Source: Nemania diffusa
Lineage: Eukaryota; Ascomycota; Sordariomycetes; Xylariales; Xylariaceae
Direction of reading: 5' to 3'
NCBI GenBank assembly: GCA_038501195.1
Contig: JBBPUQ010000002.1
Location: 6,029,001-6,093,000, forward strand
DNA length: 64,000 bases
In this document: one piece after another, positions 42,237-58,362 of the stretch
How positions within the stretch are numbered: position 1 is the stretch's first letter
Layout of the letters: each line of letters begins with the position of its first letter
The notes under the pieces: model-generated
Told to the model about the DNA's origin: nothing
What the model saw: only the letters and a program-made list of their open reading frames with translations
The model's database searches: none
Position numbers and translations under genes: made by a program

Positions 42237-42364
42237 TTTAAATTTATTAAATAATTAATTTAATTAAATTTAAATTTATTAATTAATTAATTTAATTGAG
42301 TTTAAATTTATTAATTAATTAATTTAATTAAGTTTAAATTTATTAATTAATTAATTTAATTTTA
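42237..42364. repeat. 32-bp minisatellite, four units
   Basis: Units start TTTAAATTTATTAA at 42237, 42269, 42301 and 42333. The last two and a half are almost identical, and the first is the most divergent. The unit is rich in TTAA palindromes. Confidence 0.85.
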
Positions 42365-44035
42365 AATTTTAAATTTAAATTTAAATTTAAATAATTTAAA
42401 TTATAACTTTAGTTTTAACTATTTATAATCTTTTAATTAAAAACTTTTTTTATTTTATTTTAATTAAAATAAAAATTATTTATAAAAGTTTATTAAATTA
42501 TAACAAATAAACTAATATAGTTAATTTTTTTTTTTTAAAAAAAAAACTTTTAATTAAAACATTATTTTTTATATTAACTTTTTTATTTAAATTTAATTTA
42601 AATTATTTTATTATTATTAAATAGTTTATTAATTTTATATTAATTATTTTAAATATTATTTTTTATTTTAAATAAATTTTTATTATAATTATTTTTAATA
42701 ATAAAAATATATATAATAAAAATCGCTTTAATTATTAAATTAATTATAAAAAAAAAATTTATAAAAAACTTTTTAAATAACATTTTTATTATAACTAAAG
42801 TTATAATAAATAAATTTATTTATAATTTAATTATTATATAAAAAATCTAATTAGCTATATATTTTAATTATTTTTTTATTTAATATAAACAAATTTATTA
42901 TTATTAATAGTAATATTTATTAATATAATATTTAACTTTTTTTTATTTTTATATATTAATATTAAAATTATAATTTAAATTATTTAAATTTAAATTTAAA
43001 TTTAAAATTTAAGTTTAAATTAAATAGCTAGCAAATTTAAATTTAACTAAATTAATTAGTTAATAAATTTAAATTAATTTAATTAAGTTTTAAATTAATT
43101 AATTAAAACTTAAAACTTATAAATAAATTAAAACAAATTTAAAAAATAAAGTTAAAAATAAATAAAAATATAAATAAAAAATTAATAATTTTTAATTTTA
43201 TAAAATTATTTAGTTTTTATTTTTAAACTAATTATTTAATTTAAAAATAAATATTTTATATATATTTAATTATATAAAATAAATATATAATATTATTTAT
43301 TTATAATAAATTTAAACTTAATTAATTTAATTAATAAATAAATTTAAATTTAAAAAAATAAATTTAAATTAATTTCAATTTAAATTAATTAATTAATAAT
43401 TTAAAAAGTTCAAAAAATTTAAAATTTAAATTATAACTTTAATTAATATATTTAAAGTTTTATTAAATAAATTATTATTTAAAATAATTTTTTATAATTA
43501 TTTTATAATAAAATTTAAATTTAATATATAAATATATTAAATAAAATTATTAAAGTTATTATAAATATTAATTTTAAATTTATATTATATAAATTTAAAA
43601 ATAAATATAAATATAATATTATTAAAACTTTAATAATAGTTTTAAATAATTTTTATATTAAAAAAACAATTTTAATAAATTTATTAATTTAAATTTAAAT
43701 TATATTAATAATTTAAAACTATTATAATTATAAATTTATTATTAATATTTAATTTATTAATTTTTAATTTATTAATTATTTATAAATTTAATTATATTTA
43801 AATTTTTAATAAATTTATAATAAATTTATAAATTAAATTATTTTTAATATTTTTTTAATATATTTAAAAAATAAATAAAAAATATATTATATACTTTTAT
43901 TTAATTATAATAAAATATTAACTTTAATTTTTACTATTTTTTATTTTATTATTTAATTATTTTTTTATTTTATTAATATATTTATATTATTAGTTTTAAA
44001 ATTATTTATTAATTTAATATTTTTTTTAAAAAAGC

Positions 44036-44262
44036 TAATATAATTTTTTGTAAATAATATTTATATTTAAATTTATAAAAATATAATATAAATTAAAAAA
44101 AAATAAATTTATAAAATTAAATTAAAAAAAAAAATTTAAAAACTTTTTTTATTTATTTAATTTATTAATATAAATTAATTTTAAATAAATTTAATATTAA
44201 AAATATATATAAAATAGTTTTAAAAAATTTATTTTTCAAAATTTTTATATTTATTTATATTA
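44036..44262 (+). repeat. RT-A3 LTR
   Basis: Forward-oriented RT-A LTR whose first 15 bases are diverged. It is followed by the same internal sequence as the LTRs at 1-162 and 56015-56201. Confidence 0.85.
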
Positions 44263-44730
44263 AATATTATTATATAAAAAAAAAATTATTATTTTTAATA
44301 ATTATATATAATATTTATTAATTTTGTTTTTTTAAATTTTTTTAATTTAAAAAACTAAATATTTTTTTTTTTAAATTTAATATTTTTTAATTAATATTTT
44401 AATATTATAAAATTATTATTTTAATTATTATTAATTATTTTTATATTTATAACTTTTTTATTTAATTAAATAATTAAATTTATTTTTAAATTTATTTATT
44501 TAATTTTTTAAAATAATTTTAATTTTAAATAAATTATTTTTTTATTAAAATTTTATTTGTTATAAATAAACTTTAATATAAAAATTTAATAATAAAATAG
44601 ATTTTTTTTTTATATTAAATAAAAAATATATAATAAAAATAACTAAATATATATTAAAAGTTTTTAAAAAGTTTAATTTATATATTAATTAATTAATTTT
44701 TTATTATATTTAATTTATTATTATAAAATT
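44036..44730. mobile_element. RT-A3, left part (LTR plus internal start)
   Basis: A 227-bp RT-A LTR (44036-44262) is followed by internal sequence aligned with 163-650 of RT-A1. RT-E interrupts it at 44731 and it resumes at 51431. It has almost no C or G left and is among the most degraded RT-A copies. Confidence 0.82.
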
Positions 44731-44858
44731 TATAATTAATTAATATTAATATTAATTATTTAAATAAATAAATAGTTTTATTATATAATTAAATAAATAA
44801 CTTATTTATTATTACTTTAAACCGCTTTATATATATATATAAGCAATTTTTATATAAA

Positions 44859-44900
<42 letters not shown>

Positions 44901-44965
44901 GATTTTTTATATAATATAGCTTTATTTATTTAAAGCTTTGTTTTTTTTATAAGCTATATATAACA
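44731..44965 (+). repeat. RT-E left LTR
   Basis: This is 235 bp and contains a run of 35 T (44863-44897) that is shorter and broken by C and A in the right LTR. It is more mutated than the right copy. Confidence 0.88.
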
Positions 44966-47900
44966 ATTTATAAATTATTTATAAATTATAAAATATAAAA
45001 ACTATTTTTAAATATTTTTTTTAAAAAAAAAACTAAATTATAACAAGTTATTATTATAACATTAATATTTAAAAAATATATTATTTTTAAATAACAAACT
45101 AAAAAATAAATTAATTTAATTTTTAATAAATTATAACTTTTTATAATTATAAATAATAAATAGCTATTTTTTACTTTTTAAATAAAAACTAATATTTAAA
45201 TATATTTTAAAAAATTTAGCTAAAATATTTTAGTTATTATAAAAGCTAAAAATAAAAATAAATTAATTATTTTAGCTTTTTTAATAAAAAGTTTTTACAA
45301 CTAAGTTTAAAACTTTTTATTTATATATAAATATTATATGTTTAATTAAAATTTTTTTTTTTTAAAAATAAACTATTTATTAAAAAAATATATTATTAAA
45401 TTATATAAATTTAATAAAATTAACTTTTTTTTTATTTTTATTACTATATTAAAAAAAAAATTTAATTTAAATTTAATAAATTAATTAATAAAAATATTTT
45501 TATTAATTTAATTAAATATTTTAATATTTTATTTTAAAAAATAAAAATTAAATCTTTAATAATAATAGTTTATTAATAATAAACTAAAAATTTATATAAT
45601 TTAATTATATTATTTATTTAATATATAAAAATTTTTATTAATTAAATTAAAAAGTTTAATAAAATTATAATTATTAAAAAAAAACAGCTAAATTATTTAA
45701 TAAAAAACAATAAAAATAAAACTATTTTTAACTTTTATTTTAAATAAATTATTAATTATTTGTTTTAAAAACTAAAAATAATAAATATTAAATATAATTA
45801 TATTTAAAACTTATTAAATAAAACTAATTAATATATTATAAATTTTTTATTTTATAAAAATAATATTTTAAAATTAATTTATATAAATAATAAAACTTAT
45901 AAATTTATTAAAATATTTATATTTGTTTTTTATAATAACAAAAATAAAAATAATATTAAATTTAAAATATAATTATATATTATAAAAAGTTAATTAATTA
46001 TTAATAAAAATTAGTTTGTTAATTATATTATAAAAATAACTAATATTAAAGTTTATATTAATAATAAAATTATTAAATATTTATTTTTTTATTTAATTAA
46101 AAGTTATTTTAATTAATTAATTATTGTTAAAACTTTTTTTAACTATTTAAAAAAAAGTTATAAAAATATAAATATAAATAAAAAATTTAAAATAAAATAA
46201 AAATTTTTCGATTTTAATAATTATATTTTTATTACTTTTTTTAATTTTAAAACTAATTTTATTTAATTAATTAAAAAAATTAAATTAAAAAAAAAAAATA
46301 AAAAAAATATTTTAAAAATAAATTATTTAATAAACTATTAAATATTTTTTTTTACATTTTAATAATAATATTTTATTTAATTAATATATTAAATTTTATA
46401 TTTAATTAATTTATTAAATATATATAAATAATAAAAAATATAATATTAAATATAAAATTAATTAATTAATTTTTTTTAATAATATAAATAAATTAATTTT
46501 ATATAATATTTATAATAATATTAATAATATTTTAAATAAAATTAAAAATAACAAAAATAGCAATATTAAAATAAATAATAATATTAATAAAATTTTAATT
46601 ATTAAAAGTTATAATATTTTAAATAGTTTTAAATTATTAAAATTAATTAAAAATAATAAATATTTTAATTATTAATAAAAAAAACATATATTAAACAATT
46701 ATTTATTAAATAATTTTAAAAAAAAAATATATTTATAAATTATTATAGCTATTTTTATTAATTTATATAATAAAACAAAAATTTCAAATAATATTATTAT
46801 AAAAAATATTAAAAAAATAAAAACATTAAAAAAATAATTTTAAATAAATTAAACTTTTATTTAAAAAAAATATTATAAAAAATTTTTATAAATAATAAAT
46901 TAAATTTAATAAATAAATATTTAAAAAAATATTTTTTATTATATATATATATTATAAATAATAATAAATTTTTATTAATTATTAAAAATTTTTTAAAAAA
47001 ATAAAAATAAATATATATATAAATATAAATATATTATTTATTAAAAAGTTTATAAAAATATTAAATTTTTTTTTAATTATTTAATTTTATTTATAACTAA
47101 TATTTAAATATAATAGTAAAAAAAAACAAAATATTAAAACTGTTTTATTAATATTTTAATAAATATAAAAAAAAAAATTTAACAATATATTTTTAGTAAT
47201 AATATTTTTATAAATTTATAAAATTATTATTAAAAAACTTTAGTTTTAAAAATATAATATATTTTTTAACTATTAAAAATATTAAATAATATTTTTATTT
47301 AGTTATTTTTTTAATTAATATTTTAATTAAAACTTAAATATAAATTAAATAAAAATATAATTTAAAAGTTTAAAATATTAAAAAAATATAAATTAATAAA
47401 ATATAAAATTTATTAAAAAAAAATAAAAATATTTATAATAATAAAAAAATATTAAAAAAAATTAAATAATATTTTAAATTTTTATTATTAAATAATTAAA
47501 TTTTATTAAAAAAAATATAGCTAAAATATAATATAACTTAAATAATAACTTTTTTTTTTTAATAAAAATAAAAAAAAAAAAAATTTTAAAAAAAAATTAA
47601 AAAATTATATTATAATAAAAAACTAATAATATAAACTTTTATAAAATATAAAAAAATAAGTTAAAATAATATAAAATTAAATTATTTATAAAAATAATTA
47701 ATTTTAATATAATTATTTTTAATATATTAATTTTTTAAAATAATTTTATAAAATAAATATAAATTATTATTTTTTATAAAATTAATAAATTTATTCAAAA
47801 TAAAAAAAAAGCTTTTTTTATTAAAAAAAAAAAAAAAACTTTTAATAAAAAATTTTATAAAAAATTTTTTATAAATATTATAATTTATTATAAATATTTA

Positions 47901-50900
47901 ATAAAATAAATTTTAATATTTTATTATTTTATAAATTAAAAATAAATTATAAAATTAAATTTATAAAAAATAAAACTTTTAATAATTTTTAATATAACTT
48001 TTTATATAAAATATTATTAAATAAATTAAAAATAATTTATAAATATTTAATTAATAATTTATATAAAAAATTTATTAAATTTAATAATATTTTTTATATA
48101 TTTTTAATATTATTTATAAAAAAATTTAATAAAAAATTAAAGTTTTATATAAACTATTAGAAATTTAATAAATTAATAAAAAAAAAAAAATATTTTTTAT
48201 TTTTAATTAAAAAAATTTTGTTTTAATTATTTAAAACTAATATATTTATTAAATTAAATATAAAATAAATATTTAATTAAATATATATAAAATTTAAATA
48301 CAAAAATTTAATAACTTTTTATATTTATTATAAATTTTTTTAATATAAAATATTTTTTTTAATTTAATTAATAGTTTTGTTATTTTTGAAAAATATATTA
48401 ATAATATATTATTTAATTATTTATATAATTTTTACAATATATATATAAATAATATTTTTATTTATTTAAACAATATAAAAAATTATAAAAAATATATATA
48501 ATTAATATTATAATAACTATATATTATAAAATTTTAAATAAATTTAAAAAAATCTAAGTTTTATATTATAAAAATTAAATTTTTAAAATATATTATTAAT
48601 ATAAATAATATTTAAATTAATTTAATTAAAATAAATATAATAAAAAATTAAAAAGTTTTTATTATTATAAAAAAAATATAATTTTTTTAAAAATTTTATA
48701 ATTTTTATAAAAAATTTATTAAAAATTAAAATTAAATTATTATTTTTATAATATATTTAATTAAAAAAAATATAACTTTTTTATAAATTAAAAAATATAA
48801 TTAGATTTTTTTATAATTAAAAAAAGCTTTTATTTTTTATTTAATATTATAATATTATAAATATAATTTATTTATAAAAATCGAAATAAATATTTTTAAT
48901 AATATAATAATAAATATATTGTTTTAAAAATATAATAATAATTAATATTTAATAATTTATTATTTTAAAATTTTATATAATATTAAATTAAATTATAATA
49001 TTTTTAATAAAAAAATATTTATAATATTATTAACTTTTAAAAAATAATAATTTAAATTAATTAATAATTAAACTAAATTGTTTTTAATAATAATTAATTA
49101 TTAAACTTTAAAATATTTTATATAAAAATAATATTTAAACTTATAATAAATAAAATAAATAAAATTATTTATAAAATATAATTTTTATATTATATATTGT
49201 TTTAAAAAAAAAATATATTAACTAATATATTAATAAAAAAATATAAAAATTTTATTATATAAAAAAAAAAAAAAATATAAAAACATTTAATAATTTTTTA
49301 ATTTATAAATAATTTAATATATAATATATTTATATAAATAATTAATTAAATTAAACTATTTATTATAAAACTATAAAAAAATATAAAAACTTTATTAAAT
49401 GTTTAATTAATTATAAAAATATTTAAAAAAAATAAAAAAAACTTTAGTATAAAAATATATTATAAAAAAACTATTTTTAATATAAACAATTTTTAATAAA
49501 TAATTAATAATTTAATTATTTTTAATAAAAAATTTATAGTTTTTGATTTTTTATATTTATATATTTAATTTATTTAAAAAATATATAATAAAATATTTAT
49601 AATATATTTAAAAAAATATATATATATATAAACTTTTTATAAAATATTATTAATAGTTTAATTTTAAAAACAATTATAATATATATATTTTTAATTATAT
49701 AAAATATTATTTTATAAAAGTTTTATATAATAAAATATTTAATAAATTTATATTATTTTTTATTTTAAACAATATTTAAAAATATTTAGTTGTTAATTTT
49801 AAATAAATATTTAAAAATAAATAAAGTTTTAATAATATATTAATTATAATAAATTAGTTAAAAAAAAATATAAATTATATTTTATATTACAAAAATAATT
49901 ATAAAAAATATTATATAAATATATTATAAAAGTTTTTTTATAGTTTTTAAAATATTAATTATATTAACTTTTAATAAAAAACTTTAATTTATATTTCTTT
50001 TTATAAATAAATTATATAAAATTATAAAAATTAATTATATTTTAATATTTATAAATTATTATAAAACTATTAAATAAATTAAAATTATAAATAAATATTT
50101 AAATTAATAATTTTAACTTTATATTAACTATTATTAAAATAATTGATTTAAATAAATTTTTATAATAAATTATATATAAGTTTTATTATTTTATAAATTT
50201 ATAAAATTATTATTTTATAAAATCGAAATAAAATTTTTTATATTATTTTATTTTAATTAAAAAAATTATATAGCTTAAAAAAAACTAAAAGATTTATTAA
50301 TAATAAAAAACATAATATAAATAAATGTATAAAATAAAATATAAAAAATTATATAATTTATAAATTTAATTAAAAAAAGCTTAAAATATATTTAACACTA
50401 TATAATTAAATAAATTAATAAAAAATATTAAAACTTCGATTTTAATACAAACAATTATATATTTATATTAAAAAAGCAATAATTTTAAATAATTAATTAA
50501 TTTTTTTATAAAGTTAATTATTTTATAATTTAATAAATATATAAAGTTTTTTTAAAAAAAAGTAATATATTTATATTATAAATTTTATTATTTTAATAAA
50601 TAATAAATTAATATTATATTAATTATTTATAAAAATATTTTAATAATTTATTAATAAATTAAATAGTTAATAATTTTAAAAGCAAAATATTTAAATTAAA
50701 AAGTAAAAAAAAATTTAATATAAAAAAATTTATATAATAAAACTATATTATTAAAAACTATAATATTAAATTTATTAAAAAAAATAAAACATTAATAATA
50801 AATAATATTATATTAAAAATTTTAAAAATAGCTTTATATTATTAAAAAAGTTTTATAATAATAATTTAAATATTATAAACCTTTTTTTAAAATTAAATTA

Positions 50901-51202
50901 TTAACTATAAATAGTTTAAAATAATATTATTAAAAACTTTTATATTAATAATAATTTATTAGCTATATAAAAAAAAAAACAATATATAAAAAATATATTT
51001 AAAATATATTATTAATAAAATTTAATAATATTAATATATAAAAAAGTTATATTATAATTGAATAAAAACAAAGTTTAATAATTAATAATATAATAAATAT
51101 TTAAAACAATTTTTTTTTCGTTAAAAAGTATTTAATTAAAGCTTATATATTTAAATTTTATAATTTATAAATAAGTTATTTTTTTTAAAAAAAAAAAATA
51201 AT

Positions 51203-51430
51203 TATAATTAGTTAATATTAATATTAATTATTTAAATAAATAAATAGCTTTATTATATAGTTAAATAAATGACTTATTTATTGTTATTTTAAACTGTTTT
51301 ATATATATATATAAGCAATTTTTTTATAGAAAAATTCTTAACTTTTTCTTTTTTTTTTATTTATAGATTTTTTATACAATATAGCTTTATTTGCTTAAAG
51401 CTTTGTTTTTTTTATCAGCTTTATATAATA
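51203..51430 (+). repeat. RT-E right LTR
   Basis: This is 228 bp. It keeps C and G at several sites lost in the left LTR, for example in TTATACAATATAG and TTTATCAGC. Length differences lie in the T run. Confidence 0.88.
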
Positions 51431-51545
51431 ATAAATATTATTTAAAAAATTTATTAAATAAATAATAACTATTATATAATTTTAAATAAATTTTATTATT
51501 AATTTTAAACTTTATTAATTTATATTTATTATTTTTAGTTTTAAT
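51431..51545. mobile_element. RT-A3, right part
   Basis: This continues the RT-A internal sequence (aligned with about 655-760 of RT-A1) and then stops matching. The stop falls at almost the same point of the element where RT-A2 stops. Confidence 0.75.
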
Positions 51546-53121
51546 ATTATTTAAATAAATAATTATATTAAATAAATTAAATAAAACATTTTAATTTTAT
51601 TTTTAACATTTTTTATATTTATTATAATTATTTATATTTTTATTATTATAATTAAAAATATAAACTTAATATTATTATAAAATTAAAAATAAATTTTTTT
51701 ATTTTTTTTTTATTATATATTTAATTTTTTTATTTTTTATAAGTTATATTATTTTAAAAAAATTTCATTTTAATATATTTATTTTAAACTTAATTAAATA
51801 TAAGTTTAATAATTAACAAATTTAAGTTTAAATTATAATATATAATAATAATAATATATAATGTTTTATATATAAATAATTAATATTAAATTAAAAATAT
51901 ATAAAACATATTAAAATTATAATATAATATTTAATATATATAATATATTATATTATTTATTTTATTAAAAAAAAGTTAAAAGTTATATTTTTAAAAAAAT
52001 TTAAAAATATAATAGTTTTAATTAAATATTATAGCATTTATTAAAAATTATTATAATGCTTTAATTAAAAATTACATTTATAACTTTTAAATAAATTTTA
52101 AAAAGTTATTACTATATTATTAAAATTTATTATTATTATATACTAAGTTTTTTATTATTATAAAGTTAGTTTTTTTAAAAAAAACTAAAAAAAGCACTTT
52201 TTATTAAATTTTAATTTTTATATTAAATTAATATTAAAAATAATATTTTAAAAAAATAATTATATTATTATAATATTATTATAAAAACTGCTTTTTTTTA
52301 ATTTGTAAATTATAATAATATTAAATTTTAAATATATAAATAGTAATATTAATTATATTAAAATTTATATATTAATAATATTAGAAAAATAAACTTTTAA
52401 ATATATATTATAAAATATTGTTTTTATAATTTATTTATTGCTTTAATATATATTATAATTTTATAATATTATATTGTTATAACATTTATATTTTTATATT
52501 AAATTTATATTTAAAATTAAAATTTAAATTAATTAAATAATAAAAATACTTTATATATTTTTATAATATAATATATTATTATATTATTATAATATTATAA
52601 TATTATATTATTATATTATTATATTATTATATTATAATATTATATTATTATATTATTATATTATTATATTATTATATTATTATATTATTATATTATTATA
52701 TTATTATATTATTATATTATTATATTATTATATTATTATATTATTATATTATTATATTATTATATTATTATATTATTATATTATATAAAATGTAAATATT
52801 ATAAATTATTTTATAAATTATATAATATTTATTTATTTATTATTTATATTTTTTTAAATTATAACTTTTATAAATTATTTTATTATATGCAAAATTATTT
52901 ATTTATTTAAATATATTATATATATAATAATAAATATAATTATTTATTTTAAATTAAATTATTATTTTAAAATATATATTATTATTTATATAATTTTATT
53001 TATAATAATTTTAAATAAATTATATAAATATAATTTTATTTAAAATTTATTATTAATTTAAAATAATAGTTTTAAGTTTTAAGTTTTAACTTTTAAATTC
53101 TTTTTTAATTTTATATATATT
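51546..53121. other. Unassigned AT-rich sequence with satellite
   Basis: Apart from the satellite at 52570-52786 I see no repeat partner, open frame or motif. Confidence 0.5.
52570..52786. repeat. 8-bp satellite (ATATTATT)n, about 27 units
   Basis: An array of an 8-bp unit, irregular in its first 60 bp and regular afterwards. It is the reverse complement of the unit at 41881-41985. Confidence 0.95.
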
Positions 53122-53346
53122 TAATAAAGTTTATTATAAATAGTGCTTATATTTAAATCTATAAAAATATAATATAGATTACAAAAAGTAAACTTGTAAA
53201 GTTAAATCAAAAAAAAAAACTTAAAAGCTTTTTTTATTTATTTAATTTACTGATATAAGCTAGTTTTAAATAAAACTAATGCTAGAAATATATATAAAGT
53301 AGTTTTAAAAAATCCATTTTTTAAACTTTTATATTTATTTATATTA
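53122..53346 (+). repeat. Solo RT-A LTR
   Basis: A 225-bp forward LTR flanked by the direct duplication ATATT (53117-53121 and 53347-53351), with non-RT-A sequence on both sides. It has intermediate C and G retention. Confidence 0.92.
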
Positions 53347-53351
53347 ATATT

Positions 53352-55712
<2,361 letters not shown>

Positions 55713-55717
55713 TAAAT

Positions 55718-55943
55718 TAGTAAGGTTTACTATAGGTAATGTTTATATTTAAGTTTGTAAAAGTATAATATAGATTAGAAAAAGTAAACTTGCAAAGTCA
55801 AGTCAAAGAAAAAGACCTAAAGGCTCCTCTTACTTATCTAATTTACCGATGTGGGGTAGTCCCAAATAGGACTAGTGCCAGAGATACATACAGAGTGGTC
55901 TTAGAAAACCTATTTTTTAGGACCTTTATATCTGTTTATATCA
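55718..55943 (+). repeat. Solo RT-A LTR, one of the best-preserved copies
   Basis: A 226-bp forward LTR starting TAGTAAGG and ending TATATCA, flanked by the direct duplication TAAAT (55713-55717 and 55944-55948). With the copy at 2944-3169 it has the most C and G of all copies and is the best available guide to the unmutated LTR. It keeps the sequences TAGTCCCAAATAGGACTA (a hairpin) and GGCTCCTCTTAC. A 75-codon open frame at 55790-56017 is simply this LTR read through into flanking sequence and is not a gene. Confidence 0.95.
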
Positions 55944-56014
55944 TAAATTTAAAAATAATTAATTTAAAAAAAATTATTTTAAAAATAAAAAAATTATTTT
56001 TAAAAATATTAAAT

Positions 56015-56201
56015 TAATAAAGTTTATTATAAATAATATTTATATTTAAGTTTATAAAAATATAATATAAATTAAAAAAAAAGAAATTTATAAAATTAAA
56101 TTAAAAAAAAAACTTAAAAGCTTTTTTTATTTATTTAATTTATTAATATAAAATAATTTTAAAAAATTTATTTTTTAAAATTTTTATATTTGTTTATATT
56201 A
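56015..56201 (+). repeat. RT-A4 left LTR with internal deletion
   Basis: A 187-bp copy lacking about 37 bp that other copies have before the AATTTTAAAAAAT stretch. It is joined to RT-A internal sequence, so it is a terminal LTR. Confidence 0.85.
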
Positions 56202-58019
56202 AATATTATTATATAAAAAAAATTATTATTTTTATTAATTATATATAATATTTATTAGATTTATATTTTTAAATATTTTTAAATTTTATAAACTTTTTTA
56301 ATTTAAAAAATTAAATGTTTTTTTTTTTTAAATTTAATATTTTTTAATTAATATTTTAATAATATAAAATTATTATTTTAATTATTATTAATTATTTTTA
56401 TATTTATAACTTTTTTATTTAATTAAATAATTAAATTTATTTTTAAATTTATTTATTTAATTTTTTAAAATAATTTTAATATTAAATAAATTGTTTTTTT
56501 TATTAAAGTTTTATTTGTTATAAATAAACTTTAATATAAAAATTTTATAATAAATTAAGTTTTGTTTTTATATTAAATAATAAATATATAATAAAAATAA
56601 TTAAATATATATTAAAAGTTTTTAAACAATTTAATTTATATATTAATTAATTAATTTTTTATTTAACTTTTTATAATTTAATTTATTATTATAAATATTT
56701 TTTAAAAAATTTATTAAATAAATAATAATTATTATAAAGTTTTAAATAAATTTTATTATTAATTTTAAACTTTATTAATTTATATTTATTATTATAATAT
56801 TATTTTATATATATAATTATAAAATTTATAATTAATTTTATATTTTTATAAAAATATTATTTTATAAAATAAATATTTTTAACTATATTATTTTTTTAAT
56901 TTATTTAAATTAAAATATTATTTAGTTTTAAAAATTAAAAATTAAATAATTATTTATATATAAATAATTTAATTAAATTAAAATATATATTATTTAAATT
57001 TTATTATAATATAAATAATATATTTATTTAGTTTTTTTTAAATTAAAAATATATAATATTAAATAGTTATTTTTATAGTTTAGTTTTTTTTTTTAATAAA
57101 TTATTATTTTAAAAATAATATATTATAATTATAAAAAATTTTATATTAAAACTTTTTTATAATTTTTTTTAAAACTATAATATAAACTTTTAATTATAAT
57201 TAAAAATAATATTATTAAATATTTTTTAATTAATTAATAAAAACTATTAAATTAATATTATAATTTAATATATAATTATATATATTTTATATTTAAAAAT
57301 AAAAAATATATATTTAAATATAATATAAATTATAATTATTAATATATTATAATTTAAAAATTTATTTAAATATTATAAAATAATATTTATTAAAACTTTA
57401 ATTAATTTTATAGTAAAATTTATAATAATAGTTTTTATTAATTTTATATTTTTTAATTAAATAAATTAATAATTTTTTAAAAGTTTTTTTTTATTTATAT
57501 TATATATTTTATATTTATTATAAAATTTTAAATATATTTAAATTTATTTTATTTTAAATATTATTATATATAATTTAAACTTTATTATTATATATTTATA
57601 TTTAAAATAATATTTATTATTATATATTATATTTAAAAATTTATTAATTTGTTTTTTTAAAATATATAATTTATACTTTTTTTTATAATTTATATTATAT
57701 AATAATTTATTAATTATAATGAATAAATAATTAAAATATAAAAAGTTTATAATATTTTTATTATTTTTATAAATAATTTTTAAAATTTTATAATATTTAA
57801 AATTTTTATTATAATTAATTATAAATTTAAATTTAACTTTTTTATTTATAATTATTTTAAATATTATAAATTATATTTAATTAAAAATTAAAATTTTAAT
57901 AAATTATTAAATTTTATTTTTAATATTTATTAAATTAAAAAAGTTTTATAATTAATTTAATATATTAAAAATAAAATTAAAATATTTAAATAAATAATAT
58001 ATTTATAATTTATATTATA
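56015..58019. mobile_element. RT-A4, left part, interrupted by RT-D
   Basis: An RT-A LTR (56015-56201) is followed by internal sequence aligned continuously with 163-1990 of RT-A1. RT-D interrupts at 58020. The host resumes in the final bases of the window (63986-64000), which match RT-A1 from about 1986. The rest of the element lies outside the window. It is heavily mutated, with almost no C or G. Confidence 0.88.
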
Positions 58020-58362
58020 TATAATAATTTATATAAATAATGGACTTTTATGTTTATTTTATTAATTGTAAACTGAGATTTATATACTTTGTTATAATGT
58101 GACTTTGCGATTTTTATTAACTTGTAAAAACTACGATCTCTGGAATAATTTATTTTAAAAGATCTATTTTGTAAAACTTACTTTAAAAAAATTTCAGCTA
58201 AATTTTACAATTTTATCTACGACTTTATTTGCAGTTTTATATATTTGTATATTTTATATAATATATATATATAATTTAACTTTTTTTTTTTTCTTTTTTA
58301 TTTTAAAGTTTTTAATTAATAAAATTAATAAATTAGCTTTTATATTTTTTATAATTATAATA
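58020..58362 (+). repeat. RT-D left LTR
   Basis: A 343-bp LTR, one of the better preserved stretches of the right half of the window. It keeps for example ACTGAGATTTATATACTTTG and CTACGATCTCTGG, which are fully A/T in the right LTR apart from scattered C. Confidence 0.9.

Larger units (their letters stand above)
41611..44035. other. Unassigned AT-rich sequence with tandem repeats
   Basis: This contains an 8-bp satellite (41881-41985), a 32-bp minisatellite (42237-42364) and further patches of TTTAAATT-type sequence near 42970-43120 and 43310-43440. No coding potential or transposon homology was recognised. Confidence 0.5.
44731..51430 (+). mobile_element. RT-E: LTR retrotransposon nested in RT-A3
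   Basis: Direct LTRs lie at 44731-44965 and 51203-51430, starting TATAATTA and ending TATATAACA (left) or TATATAATA (right). The 6.7-kb length is usual. The host RT-A3 sequence continues across it, matching RT-A1 around 650. A plus orientation is suggested by the A-rich tract just before the right LTR (51187-51200) and an A-rich plus strand. No protein motif could be read in the 6.2-kb interior, so copia or gypsy is undecided. The target duplication is not clean: AAATT lies on the left and ATAAA on the right, in AT-only sequence where the exact boundary is uncertain. Confidence 0.85.

Noticed and set aside
41881..42364. CRISPR-like array
   Set aside because: The 8-bp and 32-bp units are direct tandem repeats with no unique spacers, in a eukaryote-like context.
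44821..44965. Terminator-like T run after an ACCGC stretch
   Set aside because: It is part of the RT-E LTR and repeated in the right LTR with a shorter, broken run. There is no gene to terminate.
55790..56017. 75-codon open frame on the plus strand, with more balanced codons than elsewhere
   Set aside because: It is a read-through of the solo RT-A LTR at 55718-55943. The balanced composition reflects low RIP, and the other LTR copies have no such frame.
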